A DNA stretch of 64,000 bases, taken from the NCBI GenBank assembly GCA_947472995.1, contig CANJBO010000004.1:34248-98247 (forward strand), given 5' to 3'. A program made the position numbers and the translations under genes. The stretch comes from Chloroflexota bacterium. GTDB lineage: Bacteria; Chloroflexota; Dehalococcoidia; UBA2979. The notes beneath the pieces are model-generated. The model worked only from the letters and a program-made list of their open reading frames with translations. It was not told the origin of the DNA and did not search any database. Below are positions 33,017 through 43,313 of the stretch, piece after piece (position 1 is the first letter of the stretch; every line of letters begins with the position of its first letter).

Positions 33017-33754
33017 ATGGAAGCAGCCGTCCCCGACTACACCGCACTCGAGTTCCCCGACCCGCCCGAGGATCGCCCCTACGTCATCCTGAACATGGTG
33101 AGCAGCCTCGACGGCCGCGTGGTCGTCGAGGGCACCGAGAAGGGGCTCGGGTCGCCGCGCGACCAGCGGTTGATGCGCGAGCTGCGGGTGCACGCGGACG
33201 TCACGCTGAACGGCGCCGGGACGCTGCGTGCCAGCGGCACGTCGTCGCGCCTCGGCGATCCGGTCCTCGAGGAGCTGCGCGTCGCGCGCGGCATGCCGCG
33301 CACGCCGATCGCCGCCGTGCTCAGCCGCAGCGGCGACCTGCCGCTCGACCGCCTGTTCTTCACCGCGACCGACTTCGAGGCCGTCGTCTACCTGTCGGAG
33401 GAGGCGTCCGACGTGCGCCGCCACGCGGTGCAGGCGACCGGTCGCCGCGTCATCCCGCTCCCCGCCGGCGACGAGGTGCCCGCGATGCTCGCGCACATGC
33501 GGAGCGAGCTGGGTGCGCGCCTGCTGCTCGTCGAGGGCGGCCCGACCACCAACGGCGAGCTGTTCGACCGCGACCTCGTCGACGAGTTCTTCCTCACGCT
33601 CGGCGGGGTGGTCGTGAGCGGCGCGCCGACGAAGCCGACGGTGGTGAGCGACCGTGCGCCCTCGATCGACGCGCTCAAGCACCTCGAGCTGCTGTCGGCG
33701 ACGCCCAATGGTGAGACCGACGAGGTCTACCTGCGCTATCGCGTGCGTCGGTAG
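33017..33754 (+). CDS. RibD C-terminal / dihydrofolate reductase-like protein
   Basis: YVILNMVSSLDGRV…LLVEGGPTTNGELFDRDLVDEFFLTL. Confidence 0.85.
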   Translation: MEAAVPDYTALEFPDPPEDRPYVILNMVSSLDGRVVVEGTEKGLGSPRDQRLMRELRVHADVTLNGAGTLRASGTSSRLGDPVLEELRVARGMPRTPIAAVLSRSGDLPLDRLFFTATDFEAVVYLSEEASDVRRHAVQATGRRVIPLPAGDEVPAMLAHMRSELGARLLLVEGGPTTNGELFDRDLVDEFFLTLGGVVVSGAPTKPTVVSDRAPSIDALKHLELLSATPNGETDEVYLRYRVRR

Positions 33755-33764
33755 CGATCGAGCG

Positions 33765-34268
33765 ATGAGCGACGTCATCCTCCCGGCGTACGCGAACTGG
33801 GCGCGCTACAACCAGCGACTGCGCGAGGCGGTCGCACCACTCACGGTGGAGCAGCTGTCGCTTCAGCCCGCGCCCGACCGGTGGCCGCTCTGGGCGACGA
33901 TCGGGCACCTCGCATGCCAGCGCGTCTCGGCGCTGTGCGGGCTGGCGGGCGAGCCCGGCGCCGACACCACGCCGTTCCCGAACGCGCTGTACGAGTGCCC
34001 CGGCGACGAGGACCTCGATCACCCGCTGGACGCCGCTGCGCTGGTCGCCTCGATCGACTCGACGTTTCACATCATCGAGCGCTGCCTGACGACGTGGACG
34101 CTGGCGATGCTGTCCGAGGAGATCAGGCACACGTTCGACGACGGGGAGTGGGCGCGCACGCGCGGCGCGATCCTGCACGGCGCCGCCGCGCACGACATGT
34201 ACCACTGCGCGGAGCTCAACGAGTCGTTCGGGCGTCTCGGGCTGCCCCAGATCGATCTCTGGAGCTGA
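33765..34268 (+). CDS. DinB-superfamily protein
   Basis: WARYNQRLREAVAPLTVEQL…LWATIGHLACQRV…GAAAHDMYHCAELNE. Confidence 0.75.
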   Translation: MSDVILPAYANWARYNQRLREAVAPLTVEQLSLQPAPDRWPLWATIGHLACQRVSALCGLAGEPGADTTPFPNALYECPGDEDLDHPLDAAALVASIDSTFHIIERCLTTWTLAMLSEEIRHTFDDGEWARTRGAILHGAAAHDMYHCAELNESFGRLGLPQIDLWS

Positions 34269-34277
34269 CCGCGCGGG

Positions 34278-34497
34278 CTAGAGCAGCCGTCGCAGCAGCG
34301 CGAGCAGCACGCTGCCCGCGATCGACACGAGCAGCATCGAGGTGATCGGGACGTTGACGCGCGCGTGCTCGCGCTCGATGCGGATGTCGCCGGGGAGGCG
34401 GCCGAACCACCCCAGCGCGCCCGTCGCCGATCAGCAGTCCGATGACCACGATCCCCACGCCCAGCGCCACGATGAGCGGCCCGGCCTGCCGGTCCAC
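34278..34497 (-). pseudogene. DUF2905 family membrane protein, frameshifted
   Basis: MDRQAGPLIVALGVGIVVIGLLIGDG in one frame, ALGWFGRLPGDIRIEREHARVNVPITSMLLVSIAGSVLLALLRRLL* in another; total 220 nt is 3n+1. Confidence 0.75.
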
Positions 34498-34501
34498 CTC
34501 G

Positions 34502-35275
34502 CTACGACTCGTCGCGGAGGCGACGGTTCTCCTCGGCGACCGCCGCGAGCATGCCGGGCGTCACGCCGAGCGCCTCCGCGGCGCGGAGCAGCGCGTCGAG
34601 GTCCTTCGGCAGGCACTTGCCGCCGAAGCCTCGATCGTCCGGGTGCACCCACGTGTGGGAGCGGCCCATGCGCGGGTCGAGGAGCCACAGCTCGCGCAGC
34701 TCGTTGTAGTCCACGTCCAGCGCCTGCGCGAGGTCGTAGAACTCGTTGCAGAACAGCACCTTCGTCGCGAGGAAGGCGTTCTCCATGTACTTCGCCAGCT
34801 CGGCGGTGGTCGCGTCGGTCTGCTGGATCGTGACGCTGGAGGGCAGCACGCGCTTGTAGAGGTCGTGCACCGGCACGGTCCATGCTCGCGGCCCGCCGAG
34901 GATCGCCCAGCCGATGTCGCGCACGTCGGCGTAGGGGTGGCCGGGCGTCTCGCCGGGGCCGTACTCCGGCTGGAACACGATGCGCTTGCCGGTGCTGCTC
35001 GCGAGCCGGTCGGTCGTGCCGGGCGGTACCGTCGAGCGCAGCACGATCGTGTCGCACGCGATCCACGCCACGACCGCCTCGACGATCGAGGTGTCGCAGG
35101 CGCCGGTGGCGTCGGGCGGCGTGGGGACGCACACGAATGCGAAGGCGCAGGCGTTCACGGCCTCGCGCGTGCCCAGGCCGAGCGGCTCGTCGTACATCAC
35201 GGCGTCGGGGAACAGCGTCTGCATCGCGCGGCCGACGGCGCCGGCGCCGATGATCGCCACGGGCGGTTGAGTCAT
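34502..35275 (-). CDS. UDP-glucose/GDP-mannose dehydrogenase-like protein
   Basis: VAIIGAGAVGRAM, FVCVPTPPDATGACDTS, STVPPGTTD, AELAKYMENAFLATKVLFCNEFYDLA, GFGGKCLPKD. Confidence 0.85.
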   Translation of the reverse strand: MTQPPVAIIGAGAVGRAMQTLFPDAVMYDEPLGLGTREAVNACAFAFVCVPTPPDATGACDTSIVEAVVAWIACDTIVLRSTVPPGTTDRLASSTGKRIVFQPEYGPGETPGHPYADVRDIGWAILGGPRAWTVPVHDLYKRVLPSSVTIQQTDATTAELAKYMENAFLATKVLFCNEFYDLAQALDVDYNELRELWLLDPRMGRSHTWVHPDDRGFGGKCLPKDLDALLRAAEALGVTPGMLAAVAEENRRLRDES

Positions 35276-35322
35276 CGCATCCTCGCTCTCACGCCGCGCT
35301 CGCGCTGCGGCATCGTTCGAGG

Positions 35323-36237
35323 CTACAGCTGCTCGCGGAACGACTGCACGGTGCGCGCCAGACCCTCGTCCAGCGGCACCTGCGGCGTCCAGCCCCACAC
35401 GTCGCGCGCGCGTGTCGAGTCGAGCGCGATGCGCGCGATGTCGCCGGCGCGCGGCGGCCCCATGACGGGCGCGCGCTCGTAGGCGCAGTGCTGTGCCAGG
35501 AGGTCGAAGATGCGGCGCGTGCTCGTCTCCTCGCCCGTGCCGATCACGCACATCTCGCCGCCCGGCGCCTCGGACGCGCGGACCTGGGCCTCCACGACGT
35601 CGTCCACGTACACGTAGTCGCGCGTGTCGGTGCCGGAGCCGAAGATCGTGACGGGCTCGCCGCGGAGCATCCGCTGCGCGAAGATCGCCACCACGCCCGC
35701 CTCGCCGTGGGGGTCCTGGTACGGGCCGTACACGTTGGCCGGCCGCACCGAGGCGACCGTCATGCCGGTCTCCCACTCCACGATCTTCAGGTACTTCTCC
35801 GCCGACGCCTTCGAGGCGCCGTAGAACGATCGCGGCTCAACCGGCGTGTCGTCGCCCGCCGGCACGATCTCCGGTGCGCCGAACATCGCGCCGCCGGACG
35901 ATGTGAACACGAACCGTCGCGTGCCCGCCTCCGCCGCCGCGCGCGCCAGCGTCAGGGACGCGATCACGTTCGTCTCGATGTCCAGTCGCGGCTCGCGCAT
36001 CGACACGGACACGGACGCCTGCGCGGCGAGGTGGAACACGACCTCCGGCCGCGCCTCCGCGACCACGCGCGCGACGCCCTCGTCGTCACGCAGATCGAGG
36101 CGCACGTCGCGCCAGCCCTCGACGGGTCGCCGGGGCTCGGCGACGTCGAGGCCGGTCACCTCGTGCCCCGCAGCCGCGAGCCGCCGCACCAGGTGGCCCG
36201 CGATGAAGCCGGAGCTGCCGGTGACCAGTACGCGCAT
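35323..36237 (-). CDS. NAD-dependent epimerase/dehydratase
   Basis: VLVTGSSGFIAGHLVRRLAAAGHEVTGLD, YGASKASAEKY. Confidence 0.9.
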   Translation of the reverse strand: MRVLVTGSSGFIAGHLVRRLAAAGHEVTGLDVAEPRRPVEGWRDVRLDLRDDEGVARVVAEARPEVVFHLAAQASVSVSMREPRLDIETNVIASLTLARAAAEAGTRRFVFTSSGGAMFGAPEIVPAGDDTPVEPRSFYGASKASAEKYLKIVEWETGMTVASVRPANVYGPYQDPHGEAGVVAIFAQRMLRGEPVTIFGSGTDTRDYVYVDDVVEAQVRASEAPGGEMCVIGTGEETSTRRIFDLLAQHCAYERAPVMGPPRAGDIARIALDSTRARDVWGWTPQVPLDEGLARTVQSFREQL

Positions 36238-36588
36238 AGTCCTCCTCAGGCCGCGTGTGCCGCGCAGGAGCCGATTGGGGACGGCCTCGGACTCGATCCT
36301 ACCGCCATGGCTGCGTACGCGGCGCATGTGACTGGAGCCACCGAGGAGCAAGTCCCCGACTCGGCACGCTGCGCGAGGTGCGAACTGCTCTACAACTAGT
36401 CGTGGGAGGACATGTCTAAGGTCGAGACCTTCAAGGCATAAGCACCAACCGCGAACGCGGCGGCGTAGCCGTCGAGATTCTCATCACCGCCGACAAGGGC
36501 AGCGCGCAATCCGCGACGGGGTGTGCTCGGGCCATGCGTGCGGCACACTTGGGCTCGGACGGGCACGCGACGCGAGAGAGGGACGCCG

Positions 36589-37419
36589 ATGCCGCTCACC
36601 GGGGCGATCGAATTGCTGGCGGCCGCCGAGCGCGGCGGGTACGCGGTGCCCGGCTTCAACGTTTCGAACGTGGAGATGGTGCTCGGCGTCGTTGCCGCCG
36701 CCGAAGAGTTGCGCGCGCCGCTGTTTCTCCAGTTCAACCCTGCCAACTTCGAGCACATTGGCGGCATCGAGGTCGCGGCGGCAATTGGGCGGGCGATCGG
36801 GGCGCGCGCGACCGTACCGGTGGCGCTGCACCTGGACCACGCGCCAACGGTGGCGCTTGTGCGGCAGGGTGTCCGCCTCGGCTTCACGTCGCTGATGTTC
36901 GATGGATCGACGTTTCCGCTCGAGCGGAACCGTCGCGAGACGATGGAGGCCTATGCCGCCGCGCAGGAGGGCCAGCTCGCGCTCGAGGCCGAGCTCGGCC
37001 ACGTCGGTGGCCGCGAGCCGGGTGTCCGCACCTCGGAGACGATCCTCACCGACCCGGAGGCGGCGGCGCGCTTCGTCACCGAGACGCGCGTCGACTCGCT
37101 CGCGGTGTCGGTGGGCACGGCGCACGGGCTGGCGGGGGAGATCCGCCTCGACCTGGTGCGCGAGCTGCGGATCGCGACGCGGCAGCTGCCGTTGGTGCTG
37201 CACGGCGGCTCCGGCGCGACGCCACACGACCTGCGCGAGGCGGTGCGAGCGGGCATCCGCAAGGTGAACATCGGCACGGAGGTGCACTCGGCGTTCGCGC
37301 GCGGGCTGCAGGAGGCCGGCGGCAACGACCCGCGCCCTGCGCTGCGCGCCGGCCGGGACGCTGTCGCCACCATGGCCGCCGACCGCATCAAGCTCCTGGG
37401 CGCCGCGCACCAGGCGTGA
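36589..37419 (+). CDS. fba: class II fructose-bisphosphate aldolase
   Basis: GYAVPGFNVSNVEM, VALHLDHAPT, GFTSLMFDGS, ELGHVGG, LVLHGGSGA, IRKVNIGTE. Confidence 0.92.
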   Translation: MPLTGAIELLAAAERGGYAVPGFNVSNVEMVLGVVAAAEELRAPLFLQFNPANFEHIGGIEVAAAIGRAIGARATVPVALHLDHAPTVALVRQGVRLGFTSLMFDGSTFPLERNRRETMEAYAAAQEGQLALEAELGHVGGREPGVRTSETILTDPEAAARFVTETRVDSLAVSVGTAHGLAGEIRLDLVRELRIATRQLPLVLHGGSGATPHDLREAVRAGIRKVNIGTEVHSAFARGLQEAGGNDPRPALRAGRDAVATMAADRIKLLGAAHQA

Positions 37420-37485
37420 TCGACACCGCCGCGCGCCTCGCACATCCCGCGGGGCCATACGGCGGTCATCGGTATACTCGAAGTG

Positions 37486-38301
37486 ATGACCAACGACCTG
37501 ACCGACGACGCATCGCCCGCGACCGCGGACACCTACTCTTACTTCGAGGCGCCGCAGATCGTGTTCAGCCACAGCGGACTGAGCAGCATCGACCCATGGG
37601 AGGCGCCACGCCGTCCGCTGGGACAGGCGCTCTGGCCGTGGGGCCTGCGCGGCCTCTCCGAGACGCTCGAGGTAATCGCGCTCGCGATGATTATGTTCGT
37701 CGCGGTGCGCGGCGTCGCGCACAACTACCGCGTCGACGGCTCCTCGATGGTGCCGACGTTCCACGACGGGGACGCGCTGATCGTGAACCGGCTGGCGTAC
37801 CGCACCTTCGACCTCGGGTGGGTCCCGGTCGTCGGACGGGACGGATGGCGGCCGTTCGGGGCGCCGCAGCAGGGCGACGTGGTGATCTTCGTGGCGCAGA
37901 AGGTGCCGGCGGAGCGCGACTTCGTGAAGCGCATCGTCGGTACGCCGGGCGACACGGTCGAGGTGCGCAACGGCCGCGTGATCGTGAACGGCGTCGCGTA
38001 CGAGGAGTCCTACATCGCCTCGCCCCCGACGTATGAATACAAGCCGCAGGTCGTGCCGCCGGGCAAGCTGTTCGTGCTGGGCGACAACCGCAACAACTCG
38101 CAGGACTCGCACCTGATCGGCATGGTCGACCAGGCCGAGCTGATCGGTCGTGTCGACCTGCGCTACTGGCCGCCCGGATCCGCCGAGCTGATCCGCGGCG
38201 AGTTCGGCACGCCGGTCGCCGCTGGCAGCACTCTCACGCCCACCGCCGTCCCCGCGCGGCGCAGCATGCTCATCCGACCGGAGGTGCCATCATTCCCGTA
38301 G
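37486..38301 (+). CDS. lepB: signal peptidase I
   Basis: YRVDGSSMVPTFHDGD, DFVKRIVGTPGDTVEVRNG, FVLGDNRNNSQDSH. Confidence 0.92.
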   Translation: MTNDLTDDASPATADTYSYFEAPQIVFSHSGLSSIDPWEAPRRPLGQALWPWGLRGLSETLEVIALAMIMFVAVRGVAHNYRVDGSSMVPTFHDGDALIVNRLAYRTFDLGWVPVVGRDGWRPFGAPQQGDVVIFVAQKVPAERDFVKRIVGTPGDTVEVRNGRVIVNGVAYEESYIASPPTYEYKPQVVPPGKLFVLGDNRNNSQDSHLIGMVDQAELIGRVDLRYWPPGSAELIRGEFGTPVAAGSTLTPTAVPARRSMLIRPEVPSFP

Positions 38302-38858
38302 ATTCCGAAGTCGTCGAAGCGCTCCGCGCGTCCGGCGCATACCTCGAAGGCCACTTCCAGCTGACCTCCGGCCGGCACTCGGCGCACTACCTGGAGAAGT
38401 TCAACCTGCTCCAGTGGCCGCAGTACACCGAGCTGGTGTGCAAGAAGATGGCCGAGCACGGCCGCTCGTTCGCTCCAACCACCGTCGCCGGCCCCACCAC
38501 GGGCGGTGTGCTGCTCGCGTACGAGGTTGCGCGTCAGCTGGGTGTGCGCGGCATTTTCTGCGAGACGGACGAGGCGGGTGGACGCTCGTTCCAGCGCGGC
38601 TTCAAGCTGCAGCCGGGCGAGAAGGTGATGATCGTCGACGACATCGTCACGACCGGCGGCTCCCTCGTCGACACGATCGAGGCAGTGCGCAAGGCGGGTG
38701 GCGTGCCCGTGTGCGTATCGGCACTCGCCGACCGGACCGGCGGCAAGATCACGTTCGGTGACGTCCCCTTCCTCCCGGCCACCGAGGTCGTCATGGAGTC
38801 CTACCCGCCCGAGGACTGCCCGCTGTGCAAACAGGGCGTCGTGCTGAAGGTCACCTAG
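38292..38858 (+). CDS. pyrE: orotate phosphoribosyltransferase, no canonical start codon (ATT?)
   Basis: ALRASGAYLEGHFQLTSGRHSAHYLEKFNLLQWP…KVMIVDDIVTTGGSLVDTIEAVRKAG (PRPP motif); GGAGGT at 38280-38285. Confidence 0.88.
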   Translation: MPVDSEVVEALRASGAYLEGHFQLTSGRHSAHYLEKFNLLQWPQYTELVCKKMAEHGRSFAPTTVAGPTTGGVLLAYEVARQLGVRGIFCETDEAGGRSFQRGFKLQPGEKVMIVDDIVTTGGSLVDTIEAVRKAGGVPVCVSALADRTGGKITFGDVPFLPATEVVMESYPPEDCPLCKQGVVLKVT

Positions 38859-39060
38859 CGCCAAATCACTCCTCGACACGTCCCTTATGCACCACTGATC
38901 GGCCTCGATACGGTTTTGCGCGCTTTAAGCTTTGCGTAAGGGTGCCCAAAATCGGGCCAGTACCCATGGGTTGGGGTGAGGGCCTCCGGCGGCGGCTCCG
39001 GGCCGCCGGTGGTACGCTCGGGCCTCGACCCGCCGCCTCTCCCCGACCGAGGTAGCCCCC

Positions 39061-39633
39061 GTGGTTCTGAGTGACCGATCCATCCGCGAAGCGCTGGAAA
39101 CCGGCCGTCTGATCGTCGACCCGATCGGCGAGAATGCCGTCCAGCCCGCCTCGCTCGATATCCGCCTCGACGCGCACTTCCGCGTGTTCCGGAACCACCA
39201 GCAGGCCTACATCGACATCCGCGAGGAGATGCAGGAGCTCACCGAGCCGCACTCGATCGCGCCCGACGAGCCGTTCGTGCTGCACCCCGGCGAGTTCGTC
39301 CTCGGCTCCACCGTCGAGCGCGTCGAGCTGGCCGACGACCTCGTCGCACGCGTCGAGGGGAAGTCGTCGCTCGGGCGCCTCGGCCTGCTCGTGCACGCGA
39401 CGGCGGGCTTCGTGGACCCGGGGTGGAAGGGCAACCTCACGCTGGAGCTGTCCAACGTCGCGACGCTGCCGATCCGGCTGTACTACGGCATGAAGATCGG
39501 CCAGCTGTCGTTCCAGAACCTCACCACGGCTGCCGAGCGCCCCTACGGCCACCCCGACCTCAAGTCGAGGTACCAGGGCCAGTCGATGCCGACCGCCAGC
39601 CGCATCTACCGCGACTTCCAGCCGCGCAGCTAG
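39061..39633 (+). CDS. dcd: dCTP deaminase
   Basis: [63 protein letters not shown]. Confidence 0.93.
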   Translation: MVLSDRSIREALETGRLIVDPIGENAVQPASLDIRLDAHFRVFRNHQQAYIDIREEMQELTEPHSIAPDEPFVLHPGEFVLGSTVERVELADDLVARVEGKSSLGRLGLLVHATAGFVDPGWKGNLTLELSNVATLPIRLYYGMKIGQLSFQNLTTAAERPYGHPDLKSRYQGQSMPTASRIYRDFQPRS

Positions 39634-40790
39634 TGAGCCACAGCGCGCCCTCCGAGTTCATGCGCGCGGCCCTGGACGAGTCACGCGCCGCGCTCGGGCA
39701 CACCTCGCCGAACCCCGCGGTCGGCGCGGTCGTCGTGCGCGACGGGCGCATCGTCGGGGGCGGGCGCACGCAGCCGCCGGGGCAGGCGCACGCCGAGGTG
39801 ATGGCGCTCCTCGAGGCGGGCGACCTCGCCCGCGGCGCCGAGGTCTACGTCACGCTGGAGCCCTGCTCGCACCACGGCCGCACGCCGCCGTGCACCGACG
39901 CCCTGATCGCCGCCGGCGTCGCCGCCGTCCACTACGCGATCGAGGACCCCGACCGCCGTGTGTCCGGGGCCGGAGCGGCGGCGCTCCGCGCTGCCGGCAT
40001 CGCGACGACCGAGGGCGACGGCGCCGCGGAGGCCGCCCGCGTCAACGAGGCGTTCCTGAAGCACCGCCGCACCGGCCTCCCCTTCGTGATCGCGAAGTTC
40101 GCCGCGAGCCTCGACGGGCGCATCGCTGCCGCCTCGGGCGACGCGCGCTGGATCTCGGGCGAGGAGGCGCGCGACTGGGCGCACGACCTGCGGACGGTGG
40201 TCGACGCGATCATGGTCGGCTCCGGGACGGTGTTCGCCGACGATCCCTCGCTGACGGCGCGTCCCGGTGGCCGGCTGGCGCGGGTCCAGCCCCTGCGGGT
40301 GGTCGTCGACGGCCTCGGCCGGCTGCCCGGCGCCGCGCAGGTCTTCGACGAGGACGCCCCCACCCTCGTCGCCACGACCGAGGCCAGCCCGCTCGCCTGG
40401 CGCGAGATGCTCGCCGCCCGCGACGTCGAGGTCGCCGTGCTCCCGGCGGCCCCCGACGGGCGGCACGTGGACCTGGAGGCGCTGCTGCGGCTCCTCGGCG
40501 AGCACGACATCCTCAGCGTGCTGGTGGAGGGCGGCGGCGAGCTGCTGGGGGCGTGCTTCGACCAGCGTTACGTCGATCGCCTTTATGCTGTGATCGCACC
40601 CGTGATCATCGGGGCGACCGCTGCCCCCGCCGCCGTGGCGGGGCAGGGCGCTGAGATGATGCGCGAAGCGCCTCGACTCCGGGACGTGACGATGACCCAG
40701 CTCGGCGAGGACGTCCTGTTCGATGGCGTCCCGGTCTGGCCCGACCTGTTCGACGAAGAGATCCCGCACACGCACGACGACGAAGAGTAG
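39633..40790 (+). CDS. ribD: bifunctional diaminohydroxyphosphoribosylaminopyrimidine deaminase / 5-amino-6-(5-phosphoribosylamino)uracil reductase
   Basis: HTSPNPAVGAVVVRDGRIVGGG, HAEVMAL, YVTLEPCSHHGRTPPCTDALI; GTG start overlapping dcd stop. Confidence 0.95.
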   Translation: MSHSAPSEFMRAALDESRAALGHTSPNPAVGAVVVRDGRIVGGGRTQPPGQAHAEVMALLEAGDLARGAEVYVTLEPCSHHGRTPPCTDALIAAGVAAVHYAIEDPDRRVSGAGAAALRAAGIATTEGDGAAEAARVNEAFLKHRRTGLPFVIAKFAASLDGRIAAASGDARWISGEEARDWAHDLRTVVDAIMVGSGTVFADDPSLTARPGGRLARVQPLRVVVDGLGRLPGAAQVFDEDAPTLVATTEASPLAWREMLAARDVEVAVLPAAPDGRHVDLEALLRLLGEHDILSVLVEGGGELLGACFDQRYVDRLYAVIAPVIIGATAAPAAVAGQGAEMMREAPRLRDVTMTQLGEDVLFDGVPVWPDLFDEEIPHTHDDEE

Positions 40791-40792
40791 CG

Positions 40793-41401
40793 ATGTTCAC
40801 TGGCATCATCGAGGAGCTGGGCACCGTGCGCCGCCGCGAAGGCGGGGTGCTGGTGATCGGCTGCTCGACGATCCTCGAGGACTCGCGCCTCGGCGACTCG
40901 ATCGCGGTGAACGGCGTGGACCTCACGGTGCGCGCGATGGACGGCTGGTCGATGACCTTCGACGTGATGAACGAGACGTTCATGCGCTCGAACCTCGGCG
41001 AGCTCGTCGAGGGCGACCTCGTGAACCTCGAGCGGTCCGTCACGGGCGCGACGCGCATGTCGGGGCACATCGTGCGCGGCGTCGTGGAGACCACGTGCCG
41101 GCTGATGAGCCTCACGCCGGACGCCGACGCGATCATCGCACGCTACGCCGTGCCGCCGGAGTACCTGCCGTACATCGCGATGAAAGGCCCCGTGTGCGTG
41201 GACGGCGCGTCGCTCACCGTCATGGGCCGCGACGCCGAGTCGTTCTCCGTGTCGCTGGTGCAGTACACGCAGGAGCACACGAACCTCACGCGCCGCCAGC
41301 CCGGCGACGCGATCAACCTCGAGACCGACATCTTCGCCCGGTACGTGGAGCAGATCCTGGAAGCGCGCGCCACGCAGGCCGCGGGAGGCATCGATGGCTA
41401 G
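40793..41401 (+). CDS. ribE: riboflavin synthase, alpha chain
   Basis: [35 protein letters not shown]. Confidence 0.95.
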   Translation: MFTGIIEELGTVRRREGGVLVIGCSTILEDSRLGDSIAVNGVDLTVRAMDGWSMTFDVMNETFMRSNLGELVEGDLVNLERSVTGATRMSGHIVRGVVETTCRLMSLTPDADAIIARYAVPPEYLPYIAMKGPVCVDGASLTVMGRDAESFSVSLVQYTQEHTNLTRRQPGDAINLETDIFARYVEQILEARATQAAGGIDG

Positions 41402-42797
41402 TACGAGACCCGCTGCGAAGTCGGCGGCGAAGGCCGTCGCCAAGCCAGCCACGAAGCCGGCCGCGAAGCCCGCTGCGAAGCGCCCCGCCGCAAAGGCCCC
41501 GGCCGCCTCGAAGGCCCCGCGCCGCAGCACGACGCGTGCCACCGTAGAGGAGGCGATCGCGGAGCTGCAGGCCGGCCGCTCGATCATCATCACCGACGAC
41601 GAGGACCGCGAGAACGAGGGCGACGTGATGATCGCCGCGCAGTTCTGCACGCCGGAGGTCATCACCTTCTTCGCGCGCTACGCGAAGGGCCTGATCTGCG
41701 CCCCGCTGACCGAGGCGCGCGCCGACGCGCTCGACCTCCCGCCGATGACGCAGCACAACACCGCGCCGCTCGGCACCGCGTTCACGGTCACCGTCGAGGC
41801 GGCCGTCGGCGTCACCACCGGCATTTCCGCCGCCGACCGCGCGACCACCGTGCAGCGGCTCGCGGACCCCGACTCCACCGCCACCGACTTCACGCGGCCG
41901 GGCCACATCTTCCCGCTGCGCGCCCGCGACGGCGGCGTCCTCGTCCGCGCCGGGCAGACCGAGGCCTCCGTCGACCTGTGCCGCCTCGCCGGCCTCGAGC
42001 CGGTCGCCGTGATCTGCGAGGTCATGAAGGACGACGGCACGATGGCGCGCATGCCGGACCTCGAGCGGTTCGCGAAGCGCCACACGCTGAAGATCATCAC
42101 CGTCGCCGACCTCATCGCGTACCGCATGGCGCACGAGCGCCTCGTCGAGCGTGTCGAGGACGAGGCCGTGCTGCCGACGAGCTACGGCGAGTTCCGCGCG
42201 ATCGGCTACCGCACGCTGATCGACACGCGGGAGCACGTCGCGCTGGTCATGGGCGACGTCACCACCGACGAGCCGGTGCTGGTGCGCGTGCACGACAAGT
42301 GCGTGACCGGCGACGTCTTCCAGTCGCTGCGCTGCGACTGCGGCGAGCAGCTGGACGCCGCGATGCGCCTCGTCACCGCGGCCGGGCGCGGGGTCATCGT
42401 CTACATGGACCAGGAGGGGCGCGGCATCGGCCTGCACAACAAGCTGCGCGCCTACAAGCTCCAGGAGCAGGGCCTCGACACCGTCGAGGCGAACGTCGCG
42501 CTGGGCCTGCCCGCGGAGAGCCGCGAGTACGGCATCGGCGCGCAGATCCTCGTCGACCTCGGCGTGCGCCAGATGCGGCTGATGACGAACAACCCCGTGA
42601 AGATCCAGGAGCTGGACCAGTTCGGCGCCTTGCGCGGAGCGGGCCTCGATGGGTACGGTCTGGCAGTGGTCGAGCGCGTCCCGCTCGAGGTGCCGGCGAA
42701 CGCACATAACGTGCGGTACCTCGCGACCAAGCGGGACAAGATGGGCCACTTCCTCGACCAGCCGATGCCCGGTCGCGGGACTGATTCGCGGAAGTAG
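41394..42797 (+). CDS. ribBA: bifunctional DHBP synthase / GTP cyclohydrolase II with Ala/Lys/Pro-rich N-terminal tail
   Basis: [63 protein letters not shown]. Confidence 0.96.
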   Translation: MASTRPAAKSAAKAVAKPATKPAAKPAAKRPAAKAPAASKAPRRSTTRATVEEAIAELQAGRSIIITDDEDRENEGDVMIAAQFCTPEVITFFARYAKGLICAPLTEARADALDLPPMTQHNTAPLGTAFTVTVEAAVGVTTGISAADRATTVQRLADPDSTATDFTRPGHIFPLRARDGGVLVRAGQTEASVDLCRLAGLEPVAVICEVMKDDGTMARMPDLERFAKRHTLKIITVADLIAYRMAHERLVERVEDEAVLPTSYGEFRAIGYRTLIDTREHVALVMGDVTTDEPVLVRVHDKCVTGDVFQSLRCDCGEQLDAAMRLVTAAGRGVIVYMDQEGRGIGLHNKLRAYKLQEQGLDTVEANVALGLPAESREYGIGAQILVDLGVRQMRLMTNNPVKIQELDQFGALRGAGLDGYGLAVVERVPLEVPANAHNVRYLATKRDKMGHFLDQPMPGRGTDSRK

Positions 42798-42809
42798 GGG
42801 AGCCTCCAC

Positions 42810-43313
42810 ATGCCGAACACCTACGGCGAGGGCACCCCGGACGCTTCCGGCATGCGCGTCGCCATCGTCGCGGCGCTCTTCAATGATCAATTCACGAAAC
42901 GCCTGTGCAACGGTGCGGTAACGACCGCGCGCGAGCATGGCGTGGACGACGGCGCGATCGACGTCTACTGGGTCCCCGGCGCGTTCGAGATTCCGCTGAT
43001 GGCGGGCGAGCTCGCGGCCACGGGTGCCTACGACGCGATCGCCTGTGTCGGCGCGGTCGTGCGGGGCGAGACGCCCCACTTCGACTTCGTCGCCGGCGAG
43101 ACCGCGCGGGGGATCATGGAGGTCGGTCGCGAGTCCGGTGTGCCCGTGGGGTTCGGCGTCATCACCGCCGACACCCTGGCGCAGGCCGAGGAGCGATCGG
43201 GCGGCAGGGTCGGCAACAAGGGGAGCGAGGCGATGTACGCCGCGCTCGCCGTCGCCGCACTGCTGCGCGACGTCACCGTAGACACCGGTGGCGAAGAGGA
43301 GGACGAGGCATGA
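42810..43313 (+). CDS. ribH: 6,7-dimethyl-8-ribityllumazine synthase
   Basis: RVAIVAALFNDQFTKRLCNGA, WVPGAFEIPL, CVGAVVRGETPHFDFVA. Confidence 0.95.
   Translation: MPNTYGEGTPDASGMRVAIVAALFNDQFTKRLCNGAVTTAREHGVDDGAIDVYWVPGAFEIPLMAGELAATGAYDAIACVGAVVRGETPHFDFVAGETARGIMEVGRESGVPVGFGVITADTLAQAEERSGGRVGNKGSEAMYAALAVAALLRDVTVDTGGEEEDEA

Noticed and set aside
36396-36545. Minus-strand ORF tail and a gap before fba
   Set aside because: Short open frames on both strands but no recognisable family; no tRNA, tmRNA or SRP signature found.
38859-39060. Possible FMN riboswitch upstream of the dcd-rib operon
   Set aside because: The expected conserved riboswitch segments were not recognised; only GC-rich hairpins are present.
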